A DNA stretch of 64,000 nt, from contig NZ_CP047936.1 of assembly GCF_014279975.1 (NCBI RefSeq), positions 1,612,001-1,676,000 of the forward strand, written 5' to 3'. The DNA is from Synechococcus sp. BIOS-U3-1 (lineage in GTDB: Bacteria > Cyanobacteriota > Cyanobacteriia > PCC-6307 > Cyanobiaceae). Position numbers and translations under genes: made by a program. Of the stretch, positions 30,442 to 39,391 are shown in pieces (position 1 is the first letter of the stretch; each line of letters begins with the position of its first letter). The notes beneath the pieces were generated by a model, which made no database searches, was not told the origin of the DNA, and saw only the letters and a list, made by a program, of their open reading frames with translations.

Positions 30442-32406
30442 ATGTCGAAGCCGTTGTTCGATCAGCAACTGCTATTCCCTGGGGCTGACGCCATCCAGCC
30501 GGCTGTTCCAGTGCCTTTCGTCGGAGAGGCTCCCCGCGGGGTCGATTACATCAGCAAGGCGGTTGATCTACCCCAACCCGATTCGATGGCACTGTCCATT
30601 GGGTTTGATCTGGAAACGTTCAATCGCCGCACTGATCTCTGGCGGCATAAGGCCAGCCTCAGCCCATCTCTCGGTGGCGAGATCCGTCTGGCTCAGCTGA
30701 CGACGGCTGAAAGCAACAGCACGCTGGTGATCGATGTGGCGGTGATCGGCCAACCCGCCATTGACTGGCTCCGCAGGATCGCGCGCAACCCTGCGCGCAG
30801 GTTGGTGGGCCACAACCTCCTGTTTGAAGCCACCTTTCTGATCGCCGCTGGCATCAGACCACTCTGCCAGTGGTGGGACACGATGCTGGCCAGCCAGATC
30901 ATCGGCGACTTGCCAAGCAACAGCCTGGCCGCCGCCTCTGCGCACTACCTGAAGCGGGAGCTCGACAAGAGTGAACAGAGCAGCGATTGGGGGCATGCCC
31001 TCAGCGCCAGCCAGCTGCGCTACGCGGCTCTGGATGCCGAGATCGTGCTGCCTCTGGGTCGTGTGCTGCATCAGCAGCTTGTGGCCACGCAACAGGTCGT
31101 CGTGCACCGGCTTGATTGCTCGATGATCAGCGCCTGCGCCGATGGTCAAGTGCGAGGGCTGGCGGTGGATGTTGAAGCAGCACTCCAATCCAAGACACAA
31201 GGTCTCCGCGAACGGGAACGATTGGCTATTGATGTGCACAAGACACTTGGGATCGAAAATTACAGAAGCCCGGACAAGCTGCAGGATGCCCTGAGTCTTC
31301 ACCTGGGCGAGCCAGTTGAAAACACCAAAGACAGAACTCTGAAGACTTTTCTTCCCGATCCTGTGATCGAGCGACTGCTTCAGCTGAAAGCATTGGATCA
31401 GGAACTGAAAGAGGTGAATTGGCTGCTCGAGGAAGCCAGGCTCACCGATGGCCGTGTCCGTCCCCACTACCGAATTATTGGTGCTAGCACCGGCCGAATG
31501 AGCACTAGTGCCCTGATCCGCGAAACCAGCAGTCACGTTCCCTCCGACACCGAGCGATTCAAGACAGGCCTAAGGCAAGGCGAACCCAAGGCCGTAAAGC
31601 TCGGGCAATGTGGGTTCAATTTCCAGGGCATCACCGGCGATCGAAAAAAAGCACTTGGCACGGGCAACCCCGACAGCGTGCTGATGGACCTCGACTGGTC
31701 ATCGATTGAGATCCGGCTTCAAGCGAGTCCAGAGCTGTACAACGACGATGGTCAGCGCAAGATCCTGCTGGAGGGGATCGACCCGCATGCCTACATCGCC
31801 AGTCAGGCCTGCGGACGCGAAATCACCAAAGCAGATCCAGAGCGCTCAACGATCGGGAAACGAGCCAATTTCGCCCTGGCCTACGGCTGCGGGCTGTCCG
31901 GTGTTCGCAAACTGCTCTCCCGCGCTCGCGGTAAGCAGGTCACGGAGACGGAAGCCCACAAGGTTTACGACGCCTGGCATCGCCTGCACCCGCAGATGAG
32001 TCGGGAGATGGAGAAGTTCTCCCAAAAAAGCATCACCGAAGTACGCAGCATTGCCGGTCGACGGATGACACTCCGAGGCAACAGGGTCGGCACGGACGGC
32101 ATCAGACCAATGCAACCGCTGGGACGAACCAATGGAATCAATTTCCCTGTTCAGGGATCTGGTCGTGACCTACTCGCCGCAGCCCTCGGTGACCTTTGGC
32201 CTGCGCTGGATGGCTTCGCAGGTGTTCACATCGTTGGACTGATTCACGATGAAATTCTTCTCGAGGTTCCACGTGATCAAGTGGAGGAGGTCAAGGCGGT
32301 CGCCTTAGCCTCGATGACCTCCAAAAAGCTTCAGAAGCAGTACCTGGGTGACATTCCCCTAGAGGCGGATTGCAACATTGCAGAGAGCTGGGGAGAGGCT
32401 CACTGA
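30442..32406 (+). CDS. Short family-A DNA polymerase with 3'-5' exonuclease domain
   Basis: The 654-aa protein has a DEDD exonuclease domain (D56 and E58 in GFDLET; VGHNLLFEATFL; YAALDAEI) and a polymerase domain. The polymerase domain has motif A at D418 (DWSSIEIR), motif B at K473 to Y481 (KRANFALAYG) and motif C at D603 (IHDE). There is no 5'-nuclease domain, and it is far shorter than host Pol I (about 930 aa or more), resembling phage and plasmid polymerases. All catalytic carboxylates seem present. It may be an auxiliary repair or mobile-element-derived enzyme retained in the host. Confidence 0.85.
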   Translation: MSKPLFDQQLLFPGADAIQPAVPVPFVGEAPRGVDYISKAVDLPQPDSMALSIGFDLETFNRRTDLWRHKASLSPSLGGEIRLAQLTTAESNSTLVIDVAVIGQPAIDWLRRIARNPARRLVGHNLLFEATFLIAAGIRPLCQWWDTMLASQIIGDLPSNSLAAASAHYLKRELDKSEQSSDWGHALSASQLRYAALDAEIVLPLGRVLHQQLVATQQVVVHRLDCSMISACADGQVRGLAVDVEAALQSKTQGLRERERLAIDVHKTLGIENYRSPDKLQDALSLHLGEPVENTKDRTLKTFLPDPVIERLLQLKALDQELKEVNWLLEEARLTDGRVRPHYRIIGASTGRMSTSALIRETSSHVPSDTERFKTGLRQGEPKAVKLGQCGFNFQGITGDRKKALGTGNPDSVLMDLDWSSIEIRLQASPELYNDDGQRKILLEGIDPHAYIASQACGREITKADPERSTIGKRANFALAYGCGLSGVRKLLSRARGKQVTETEAHKVYDAWHRLHPQMSREMEKFSQKSITEVRSIAGRRMTLRGNRVGTDGIRPMQPLGRTNGINFPVQGSGRDLLAAALGDLWPALDGFAGVHIVGLIHDEILLEVPRDQVEEVKAVALASMTSKKLQKQYLGDIPLEADCNIAESWGEAH

Positions 32407-32528
32407 GAAGGTCGCGTGCATCAACGCAGCCAATTCCTTACAAGCCTCAGATAGGTTACTGCGAGTTCATCTGCTACGGCCGCAACAGATGAGATCCACG
32501 AAAGCTTCAGAGCGAGACGAATTCCGAC

Positions 32529-32556
32529 TTGTTATTTAGGGGCAGCAGGGTATAAA
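32529..32556 (+). promoter_or_regulatory. Promoter of the AbrB-like gene
   Basis: TTGTTA (32529-32534) and TATAAA (32551-32556) with a 16-base spacer lie 28 bases before the ATG, predicting a short leader. Confidence 0.6.
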
Positions 32557-32583
32557 TATGGGTGACGGATTCTTCTAACTAAA

Positions 32584-32952
32584 ATGCTCACTGGTGCTGA
32601 TCTGCTGGCCAAGGTCAAAGAATTGGGGGATGTCTCCAAAACTGATCTGGCAACTGCCTGTGGGTACGTCTCTAAGAAGAAAGACGGCTCTGATCGGGTG
32701 AACTTCACCGCTTTCTACGAAGCACTTCTGAATGCCAAGGGCATCGAACTCGGTGGTGGTTCTGCCGGCATGGGCAAAGGTGGTCGCAAACTGAGCTACA
32801 CGGCCAAAGTGCAAGGCAACGGCAACCTGCTGGTTGGTAAGGCCTATACCGCCATGCTGGATCTTGCACCTGGCGATGAATTCGAGATCAAGCTGGGCAA
32901 GAAGGCAATTCGCCTAATTCCTGTCGGAGGTGAGGAAGAAGGGGAAGAGTGA
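32584..32952 (+). CDS. Cyanobacterial AbrB-like transcription regulator (CyAbrB)
   Basis: The 122-aa protein has the N-terminal cyanobacterial module (LLAKVKELGDVSKTDLATAC, then GYVSKKKDGSDRVNFTAFYE, ALLNAKGI) and a C-terminal swapped-hairpin AbrB domain (KAYTAMLDLAPGDEFEIKLG, then KKAIRLIP), with an acidic tail. CyAbrB proteins control carbon and nitrogen metabolism and are themselves abundant nucleoid-type regulators. It has its own promoter and terminator, so it is monocistronic. Confidence 0.9.
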   Translation: MLTGADLLAKVKELGDVSKTDLATACGYVSKKKDGSDRVNFTAFYEALLNAKGIELGGGSAGMGKGGRKLSYTAKVQGNGNLLVGKAYTAMLDLAPGDEFEIKLGKKAIRLIPVGGEEEGEE

Positions 32953-32982
32953 TCAGGCCGATAGAGCCCATCACTATTAATC

Positions 32983-33018
32983 AACTTGAGGCAGGGTTGC
33001 TGGTCAGCCCTGCTTTTT
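32983..33018 (+). terminator. Rho-independent terminator of the AbrB-like gene
   Basis: GCAGGG and CCCTGC pair around a loop that may form an inner CTGGTCAG helix, followed by six T. Confidence 0.7.
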
Positions 33019-33060
33019 TGTTGAAACCAACCGAAGCGACACCATGGCCCATCGCTTAAA

Positions 33061-33321
33061 GTGCTGCATCCAGGCAAATCATCGGTGAGTCCAGAGAAAC
33101 TCCAATGGCAAGACTTATCTCTTAAGGAGCTGGAGATTGTTCTGAAGTCGGAGGAGGTCACAGGTGAACCGGAAGATTATCAATACGTCAGAGGAGACGG
33201 AACATTGCATCTGTTCAACGATGAGTCTTCCATCGAAGTCCCTCTCGAAAGTGAGCAAACAGTCGAAACGGCAAAGATTGAGTCAAAGGCCCAAACCGTT
33301 GAAACAACTGGAGCGAGCTAG
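33061..33321 (+). CDS. Hypothetical protein, 86 aa
   Basis: A GTG start gives an acidic protein with SPEKLQWQDLSLKELEIVLK in the N-terminal half and a Glu/Thr-rich tail. No ribosome site is obvious. Composition is protein-like; family unknown. Confidence 0.45.
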   Translation: MLHPGKSSVSPEKLQWQDLSLKELEIVLKSEEVTGEPEDYQYVRGDGTLHLFNDESSIEVPLESEQTVETAKIESKAQTVETTGAS

Positions 33322-33346
33322 GATTGTTTAAACGGTTGTGTAGCAC

Positions 33347-33511
33347 TTGCTGAGCCTGATTCCTCCGTACTATTTGGTGGCACTGGGTTTGGGGCTGGCA
33401 GCGATTGTTGTTGTTCTCTTTTATTCCTTTACTCGCACGACCAATTACGAAGTGCAGGAGAAGCTAAAAAAAGCTCAGCTCCGTAAAAAGCAGCAGACCA
33501 AAGAGCTTTAA
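33347..33511 (+). CDS. One-helix membrane protein with basic tail, 54 aa
   Basis: The only start in frame is TTG at 33347. Residues 6-28 (PPYYLVALGLGLAAIVVVLF) span the membrane, followed by a Lys/Gln-rich coiled-coil tail (QEKLKKAQLRKKQQTKEL). The Pro-Pro-Tyr-Tyr entry and basic cytoplasmic tail are typical of small cyanobacterial membrane proteins. Confidence 0.5.
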   Translation: MLSLIPPYYLVALGLGLAAIVVVLFYSFTRTTNYEVQEKLKKAQLRKKQQTKEL

Positions 33512-33537
33512 AACTTGATCTCTAATTCGATCAGCCC

Positions 33538-33963
33538 ATGCTGAAGGTTGAGTTGCGAGCCGCCAAAATCCCAGGATTGCCAGGCCTGGTTGCAGATCAC
33601 TATTGGCTGCTCGTGATCCGTGGTAACGAAGCCAGCGGTCAGCAGACTTGCGATCGCTGGGAAGTGTGGCAATTCGCGCGCCAGAATCATTCCTGCTGGG
33701 GGCATTTACACAAAAACCTTTTGGCTCCCCGCCAAGGTGTTGGCAATGGTCCATCACAGTTAATCAAGCAATGGATTGGTGATGATGCTTTGAGCCTGGT
33801 TGAGACGATTGAATCCTCCCCAAACCACTACCCCTTCACCGAGACCTACAGGTACTGGCCAGGCCCTAACAGCAACACGTTTGCGCAATGGATCGTCCGA
33901 GCAAAGACAAAACTCGGCATTCGAGCCATCGGCAAAAGCTTTCCTGTTCCAGACGTCGCCTGA
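33538..33963 (+). CDS. DUF3750 family protein
   Basis: The 141-aa protein carries HYWLLVIRGNEASGQQTCDR and EVWQFARQNHSCWGHLHKNL in the N-terminal half and YRYWPGPNSNTFAQWIVR near residue 107. The WPGPNSNTF motif is the signature of DUF3750. His and Cys residues suggest a possible hydrolase-like pocket, but no function is known. Confidence 0.8.
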   Translation: MLKVELRAAKIPGLPGLVADHYWLLVIRGNEASGQQTCDRWEVWQFARQNHSCWGHLHKNLLAPRQGVGNGPSQLIKQWIGDDALSLVETIESSPNHYPFTETYRYWPGPNSNTFAQWIVRAKTKLGIRAIGKSFPVPDVA

Positions 33964-34115
33964 TGAACAAACCTGATGACGATGCCACACAGATCCGAAG
34001 AGCTGTTGTGCTCTTCAACGTTCAACAACGCAACGCGTTGAAGCTTTGCTCAGTCAAGTCTTTCAGCGCATGAAATCTGCTTGCAGCACCAAGATGGTCG
34101 CTTCAGGCTGATGGG

Positions 34116-35000
34116 ATGAACTCAACCTTCACGATTCGCCCTGTTAAACCCGTTGATCTTCCACTGATCAACGACTGGGCGCGCAATGAAGGATTTGCTC
34201 CAGGTACGGGCGATATCGGAATTTATCGCCAAACAGACCGTCAGGGCATTTGGACGGGCTGCTTGGATGAAGAACCAATCGGATGCATCGCAGGCATTCG
34301 CTACAACCATGCCTACGGTTTTATCGGCCTCTACATCGTGCGACCAGATCAGAGAGGTCGAGGCTATGGGGTGAAACTCTGGCGAGAAGCGCTGGAGCAT
34401 CTCGATAACGTGAGCTGCGTTGGGCTCGAAGCAGCAGAAAACAGGATTGATGATTACTCAAACTGGGGGTTTCAACCCGCTTCAACAACAACACGTTGGC
34501 AGCTTGAGGTTGACTCCCTTCCAGACCAGCTCAGATCACCAAAACAACCGGAAGGGCTGAGATTGATTCATGGGGATGACATCCCTGAACTCAAGATTCA
34601 GATCTATGACGCTGATCGTGAACTCAATCCCAGACCGCACTTTCTGTCTGATTGGCTTCATCATCCGGCAGGTGATGTGACGGCGCTGCTGGACAAGAAG
34701 CAGAACTGCCACGGTTTTGCCCGAATCCGGCCATGCCTGCTCAAGAACGAAGCAGGCTGGCGCATCGGCCCCTTACTGGCAGATTCCCCAGAACTCGCTG
34801 AGCTGTTGATCATGGATCTCCTCAAGGCAAGGCATGGATTAGTGATCATTGATTCACCAGGCGGAAATGCACTGGCCTCGCCGCTGCTTCAGAAACTTGG
34901 TTTCACACCTGCAGGACGCACGCTGAGGATGTACCGCGGAGTGATGCCGTCCCGACAATTAGATGAGGTGTACGGGCTTGCCTGCCTTGAACTTGGCTAG
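34116..35000 (+). CDS. GNAT-family N-acetyltransferase with second C-terminal domain
   Basis: Residues 1-130 form a GNAT fold: IRPVKPVDLPLINDWARNEG, the acceptor strand IGLYIVRPDQRGRGYG (acetyl-CoA motif A, QRGRGYG) and VGLEAAENRIDDYSNWGF. The C-terminal 150 residues match the YitH-like extension of bacterial two-domain acetyltransferases (HGLVIIDSPGGNALASPLLQ, then LGFTPAGRTLRMYRG). The substrate is unknown. Start at ATG 34116 without a strong ribosome site. Confidence 0.85.
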   Translation: MNSTFTIRPVKPVDLPLINDWARNEGFAPGTGDIGIYRQTDRQGIWTGCLDEEPIGCIAGIRYNHAYGFIGLYIVRPDQRGRGYGVKLWREALEHLDNVSCVGLEAAENRIDDYSNWGFQPASTTTRWQLEVDSLPDQLRSPKQPEGLRLIHGDDIPELKIQIYDADRELNPRPHFLSDWLHHPAGDVTALLDKKQNCHGFARIRPCLLKNEAGWRIGPLLADSPELAELLIMDLLKARHGLVIIDSPGGNALASPLLQKLGFTPAGRTLRMYRGVMPSRQLDEVYGLACLELG

Positions 35001-35386
35001 TGAATGCAAAAGCCATTGCGGCCATTATTCATTCGCCGAATGAAGTCGGCGACACATTGACGTTGCCAGCTGAAATGGCAATTTTGAAGTCCAATGAGTC
35101 AGAGGTGGCTGATTGGTCGTTCGGGCGCTGGTGGGACAGCGCCAGAATGTAATTGCACCCTCAAATGATGCAGTGACTTGGATGCATTTCACCTGGGCTG
35201 GTGATTCAGGTGATGCAAGGCTTTTTAAGCAGCTGTTGCCAGGTTGTAAGTCCAATCTGATGGTCGATTGGTCGCCTAGGTGGGACCGGTGCTGAACGAT
35301 TCAGCGCCGGACTAGACGGAATCCTGAAAGCCTGTATTGGCTATAGAAGGCTGGGGTTCAAGCACTGGAACGAGTACAGGATCAGC
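35001..35386. other. Stretch without a supported gene
   Basis: Two 60-76-codon frames on opposite strands overlap and show no motif. Several GATTGGTCG-type short repeats occur (35110, 35268). Confidence 0.3.
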
Positions 35387-35578
35387 ATGGAAATAAGGCT
35401 GCTAGCGCTAGCCCTGATCACAGTGGCCATCAGACTGTTCGGAAATGCCAGCGTCGTGATCCTGGCTGGGATTGATCCCCGTCCGGTCGCCGTACACAAG
35501 CGGCTGTTGGCCTGGCTGGTGTCACTTGGAGCTGCCTTGCTGGCGATGCTTCTGGCTCCTGCAGTGAGCAGCCTGTGA
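35387..35578 (+). CDS. Small two-helix membrane protein, 63 aa
   Basis: MEIRLLALALITVAIRLFGN is followed by a loop (DPRPVAVHKR) and LLAWLVSLGAALLAMLLAPA. Its TGA overlaps the GTG of the next gene (GTGA), so the pair is translated together. Function unknown. Confidence 0.5.
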   Translation: MEIRLLALALITVAIRLFGNASVVILAGIDPRPVAVHKRLLAWLVSLGAALLAMLLAPAVSSL

Positions 35579-35709
35579 ACGCCAAGCTGCGAACAGCCAT
35601 TGGAGCGTTGGTGGTTCTGATCCTCGTGCAGACCTACTGCTCATTCCTGACGCCTTGGATCCTGCTGTTTTTTGTGCTCTGGATCATGGGCGGTTCAAAA
35701 CTGATCTGA
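35575..35709 (+). CDS. Small two-helix membrane protein, 44 aa
   Basis: GTG start in a GTGA overlap. The sequence MNAKLRTAIGALVVLILVQT then TPWILLFFVLWIMGGSKLI gives two hydrophobic segments. Likely partner of the preceding membrane protein. Confidence 0.5.
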   Translation: MNAKLRTAIGALVVLILVQTYCSFLTPWILLFFVLWIMGGSKLI

Positions 35710-35856
35710 TCAAAGCTCTGCAAACCGTGGGCTCAACGTTTGCTAGACCACACCGGATTGATTCGATGGCTGCCTGCAGACGAGAAACCAAGCCGCTGAA
35801 TTCTGTTGATCGCAACTTTGCGAGAGTTGTACTGCACCAGCAAAGGAGCATTGCGG

Positions 35857-36084
35857 ATGTTCGGGCTCGATCAATACCTGTTCGTCGAGTGGATCTCTGC
35901 CTGGTTAGTGCTGAACTGGGGCGCACATCTTGCTTTGACCCAGGGCTCGGCAGAGGAAACCAGTCATGGAACGGTCAGACGTCAGTTCCCAAAGCTGAGC
36001 CAACAGTTCACTTACATCCTGCATTCGCTGGCGATTGCCTGGTTGATCCAGTGGACGTGGCAACTACTCCCACCGATTGGATGA
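35857..36084 (+). CDS. Small membrane protein, 75 aa
   Basis: The ATG at 35857 has AAAGGAG nine bases upstream. Two hydrophobic helices (FVEWISAWLVLNWGAHLALT and FTYILHSLAIAWLIQWTWQL) flank a polar loop. It is the last of three small membrane proteins in a row. No family recognised. Confidence 0.55.
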   Translation: MFGLDQYLFVEWISAWLVLNWGAHLALTQGSAEETSHGTVRRQFPKLSQQFTYILHSLAIAWLIQWTWQLLPPIG

Positions 36085-36113
36085 GCACAGACGCCAGAGC
36101 AGTGCCAGCTGAT

Positions 36114-36299
36114 TCACACCGGGTGGATCCGATGGGTGTCTGGCAAGCGTGACACCTGACCGGTGAGCATGCAGTCAATGATCCGGTGGACATAGGCAGC
36201 TCGGCGCATGTTCACCATGGTTTGCCATTTAGCTTCGCCCATGGACTCCCTGGCGACTGCAATCGAGGCGAGTCCGGCGAGATTATGAGCGCGGTCCAT
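36114..36299 (-). CDS. Small conserved-looking protein, 61 aa
   Basis: The ATG at 36299 opens MDRAHNLAGLASIAVARESM then GEAKWQTMVNMRRAAYVHRI. The well-ordered helical pattern supports a gene, and it faces the membrane-protein cluster. Function unknown. Confidence 0.5.
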   Translation of the reverse strand: MDRAHNLAGLASIAVARESMGEAKWQTMVNMRRAAYVHRIIDCMLTGQVSRLPDTHRIHPV

Positions 36300-36409
36300 G
36301 CCCAATGCCCTGATAACCAGGATCTAAACGGGACGCCGTGGAATGGCAATCACAAGATCAGCAAACCCCGGCAAATCAGTTGGATGCGCTTCGCTTTACC
36401 AATACAAAG

Positions 36410-36682
36410 TCAGCGCACCGGTGGACGACAACGCCGCCATCCGACCTTTTGCATGTTCTGCCATACCTCGATGGCGTTCTGCTGAATCATCCTCCTCTGG
36501 CTCTGCGGTTCCGGAGGATGGGGTCTCACCCAGCGATAGGTGCTGAGAATCACCCATTGACCATGGGCGGTTGAGAGGCCATGGCTGAATCTCACCAGCA
36601 GCTGCTCATCTCCATTCACGAGCCAGCCATCCCTGCCAGCCTTTAGCGGTAGTTCATGGGAGGGGTGGTCCTGGTTGGGCAT
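36410..36682 (-). CDS. DUF1651 family protein
   Basis: The 90-aa protein contains GWLVNGDEQLLVRFSHGLST near the middle and ends with AIEVWQNMQKVGWRRCRPPV. The W-L-V-N, L-V-R-F and NAIE-W-M--GWRRC elements are the signature of DUF1651, a family confined to marine picocyanobacteria. Its function is unknown; copies are scattered in variable regions. Confidence 0.75.
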   Translation of the reverse strand: MPNQDHPSHELPLKAGRDGWLVNGDEQLLVRFSHGLSTAHGQWVILSTYRWVRPHPPEPQSQRRMIQQNAIEVWQNMQKVGWRRCRPPVR

Positions 36683-36774
36683 CCGCGGAGTTTCGTCGTG
36701 ATCCGTGTCAATGCAGGCCAGAGTTCACAGAACCTCACTCCAACTTGCGCTCTGCGGCGATGAGACAGCGGTAG

Positions 36775-36879
36775 CTAGCCAACCAACTGAGTCAGCAGAG
36801 CAGCGGAAGCCAATCCTCCAAAGAACAGAAATGTGGGCAACAAAGCGGGCCAAACCGTTGGCTGAGTCGGGTTAGACAT
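36775..36879 (-). CDS. Possible one-helix membrane protein, 34 aa
   Basis: The frame encodes MSNPTQPTVWPALLPTFLFF followed by GGLASAALLTQLVG, a single membrane helix. The length is like that of small photosystem or cytochrome subunits, but no match is recalled. Confidence 0.4.
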   Translation of the reverse strand: MSNPTQPTVWPALLPTFLFFGGLASAALLTQLVG

Positions 36880-37209
36880 CCAACCTTCAAGCATTTTGTC
36901 CTGCGAAACTAAAAGGTGCCGCCTTGGCTGCACGTGATCAGCTGTTGGTACGCAGGTCGTATTTGCTTGGTTGCGGGGTATCTGAGCGATTCACGACCCA
37001 ACGGCTTTGAAGATTGCAGTGGAGATCTCCGCACCCGGAGCAGACGGTTGTCCCCCTGGAAGATCGATAGGCATTGCTCGAGATTGCAATGGCGTCGGGT
37101 GACGCGACAACCAACGGCATGGATCCCCGCCGTTGATCAAGAGCCTCCCCTGAGAAAGGAGGCTTTCCCTGTCTGGTGATCTGAAAACCAAGGTCATCAA
37201 ACTGAGGAG
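36880..37209. other. Stretch without a supported gene, with a weak terminator-like hairpin
   Basis: AGCCTCC (37142-37148) pairs with GGAGGCT (37158-37164) followed by TTT. Frames at 36916-37179 plus and 36938-37225 minus lack motifs and are not called. Confidence 0.35.
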
Positions 37210-38040
37210 ATGGCACTGCTTTCAACCACCTGCCGAAAAGACCTCGAAGCCATCGCCATTCCCCGCCATGCCAGCTGGAATCCGGTGGGTCTGATGGCCG
37301 TGCGCAGCTATGTGCGCGAACAACTCACTGCACTTGGAGCAGTGGAGGAACACCCGTTCAGACACGGCAGCCATGAAGGCGTGAATCTGATCCTGAAACT
37401 TCCCGGCCTTCATCCCAGGAGCCTGGCCTTACTGGTGGGAGCTCATTACGACGGACCTCTCCAATCGGTGGGAGCCGATGACAATGCCAGTGGGGTGGCA
37501 GCCCTGCTTGAGCTGGGCCGACTCTGGAGCACTTCACCACCGCGGCGACCTGTGTGGCTGGTGGCCTTCGATCTGGAGGAATGGGGCCTAATCGGTAGCT
37601 CTGTGCTGGCCGCACAACTCAAGGCTGAACAGCAACGGCTCAAGCTGATGGTGAGTCTGGAAATGCTCGCCTACACCAGCGACCAGCAGAGCTACACCAA
37701 CCCCGCCATGGGCAGGCTCTACGGCAACCGCGGCGACTTCATTGCACTGGTGGCCAACGCGCGTGCCGGCTTGATGCTCAGCCAGCTCACCCGTGCCATG
37801 GGGCAACACGTGGCAACCAAAGCGCTGCCGGTGCTACGCGCTGGACTCGATGTGCCGGCTGTGCGCCGTAGCGACCACAGCCCCTTCTGGGATCTCGGAT
37901 ACAACGCCCTGATGGTGACGGACACCTCCTTCCTACGAAACCCGCATTACCACCAGATGAGCGACACGATCGACACTCTCGATCTGCCCTTCCTGGCTGC
38001 AGTGATTGATGGACTCGAGGTGGCATTGGCACAGCTTTGA
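37210..38040 (+). CDS. M28-family zinc peptidase
   Basis: The 276-aa protein shows the metallopeptidase motifs in order: GAHYDG (H79), ADDNASG (D90/D91, bridging), DLEEWG (E123/E124, catalytic and metal), D in RSDHSPFWDLGY and H in NPHYHQMSDT. This fits an M28 aminopeptidase or glutaminyl-cyclase-like enzyme with two zinc ions. There is no signal peptide, so it is cytoplasmic unless the start is wrong. A GAGGAG site precedes the ATG. Confidence 0.85.
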   Translation: MALLSTTCRKDLEAIAIPRHASWNPVGLMAVRSYVREQLTALGAVEEHPFRHGSHEGVNLILKLPGLHPRSLALLVGAHYDGPLQSVGADDNASGVAALLELGRLWSTSPPRRPVWLVAFDLEEWGLIGSSVLAAQLKAEQQRLKLMVSLEMLAYTSDQQSYTNPAMGRLYGNRGDFIALVANARAGLMLSQLTRAMGQHVATKALPVLRAGLDVPAVRRSDHSPFWDLGYNALMVTDTSFLRNPHYHQMSDTIDTLDLPFLAAVIDGLEVALAQL

Positions 38041-38220
38041 GGTCTCATCAAGACTGTGATTCAAAGGGCTCACTGCAGCTGTCCAACCTCAACTTTCAGG
38101 CGGATCACTTGCCGTTATGGGCGATCGCGACGCGCTTCAATAAACAAGGCCCGATCAGCCATGACCTGAGGGAGAAAAGAGCATGAAGCAGCACCCTATG
38201 GGGCCCGAGCCGCTCATCGA

Positions 38221-38931
38221 TCAACTAACTGATGGATCGATCAACCCGTAGGCAATGGCTTTCACCACAAGCTGGGTACGGCCTTGAGCACCAAGCTTGC
38301 CAGTGGCATTGACGACATGCGTTTTCACTGTCTCGATTGAGATCAGCAGCTGATCAGCAACGGCTTGATTGCTGAGACCCAGAGCAATCAAGGAGACCAC
38401 CTCGATCTCGCGATCTGAGAGCGGCTCCACCAAAGGTGGAAGTTGTGGCCGAGGCGTTTCCGAGCCCAAACGACGGATCTCCTCGGGGTAATAAACCTGA
38501 CCCCCAGCAAGAGTTTGCAGCGCCTGAATGAAGTCGCCCCGGCCTGTTCCGAAGCTGGATTTGAACATCACGCCATCGGCATAGGCATCCATGGCCTCGC
38601 GCACGACTGCTTGCGTTTCACGAACGAGCACAATCAGGCTTTGACAGCTTGGCGACTCGGCATGGACCCTTTTGATCAGATCAATGCCATAACCGGTTTC
38701 CAGATCTGAACTGCAGATCAATAAATCAGGCTTGGTGCGCCGCACCAGCTCGAAGCCTTCATCCTCAGTGGTTGCAGCACCCAAGACCACAGGCCTTATC
38801 GGTTCAGTGAGACAAAGACACATCAAGGCCAAGCGATCGCCCATACAGACCACGATCCGCCGGCTCTGCAACAACTGAGCGGCTTGCTCAACAGCTCCTT
38901 TCAGAATTCGGGAGTCAAGGAGCAGCTCCAT
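38221..38931 (-). CDS. LuxR-type response regulator
   Basis: The N-terminal ~130 residues have a receiver-like alpha/beta pattern (PDLLICSSDLETGYGIDLIK), with D in ICSSD as possible phospho-acceptor. The C-terminus has a NarL/LuxR helix-turn-helix (PLSDREIEVVSLIALGLSNQ then AVADQLLISIETVKTHVVNA). No sensor kinase is adjacent. It probably binds DNA as a dimer; targets unknown. Confidence 0.8.
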   Translation of the reverse strand: MELLLDSRILKGAVEQAAQLLQSRRIVVCMGDRLALMCLCLTEPIRPVVLGAATTEDEGFELVRRTKPDLLICSSDLETGYGIDLIKRVHAESPSCQSLIVLVRETQAVVREAMDAYADGVMFKSSFGTGRGDFIQALQTLAGGQVYYPEEIRRLGSETPRPQLPPLVEPLSDREIEVVSLIALGLSNQAVADQLLISIETVKTHVVNATGKLGAQGRTQLVVKAIAYGLIDPSVS

Positions 38932-38955
38932 AACGAGTTCAACAGTGGTCTTGTT

Positions 38956-39129
38956 TTAGCTGGGTTCAACGGGTGCAACTGCCGAGCCCTCATGGCAAAC
39001 GACACCGCGCATGCAATCGGAATATTGCTCACGTCCTAAACGCCAAGCTTCTTTCGCATTAGCCACCTGCACAGTTTTGGTCTGAAACTCTCCATCACGC
39101 AAAATGATCAAGTCGTAGGCGGGTGGCAT
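38956..39129 (-). CDS. Small conserved-looking protein, 57 aa
   Basis: From the ATG at 39129: MPPAYDLIILRDGEFQTKTV followed by QVANAKEAWRLGREQYSDCM and a tail. Two Cys in SDCMRGVVCHEG could pair. A longer frame (to 39201) is less protein-like upstream. It precedes the LuxR-type gene on the same strand by 24 bases. Confidence 0.5.
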   Translation of the reverse strand: MPPAYDLIILRDGEFQTKTVQVANAKEAWRLGREQYSDCMRGVVCHEGSAVAPVEPS

Positions 39130-39391
39130 GAAAGCTTCTGCGCACGCAACACCATTCAGCCCTATTCCAAGAGATCCAGCATCCCTCGGATGAGGGAGCA
39201 ATCTCTGTTGAATTGAAACTCACTGACCGCTAATTCCCTTCAGTCAAAAAAGTTCCCGATAACTTGCCTGTTCCCAGTTCTGTTGCCATCAATGGTGCGT
39301 GGGAAACGCTCTTGGTGGGGCGCCCACGTCATGAGAGCGGAGGCGGCTTCTGTCGCCCCCTCTTCACACGAACAGCTTCAGCGTTTCGGCC
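39130..39391. other. Short stretch without a supported gene
   Basis: Contains no feature beyond overlapping short frames. Confidence 0.25.

Noticed and set aside
30568-31536. 322-codon minus-strand frame
   Set aside because: It is antisense to the DNA polymerase, whose catalytic motifs are complete, and has no motifs of its own.
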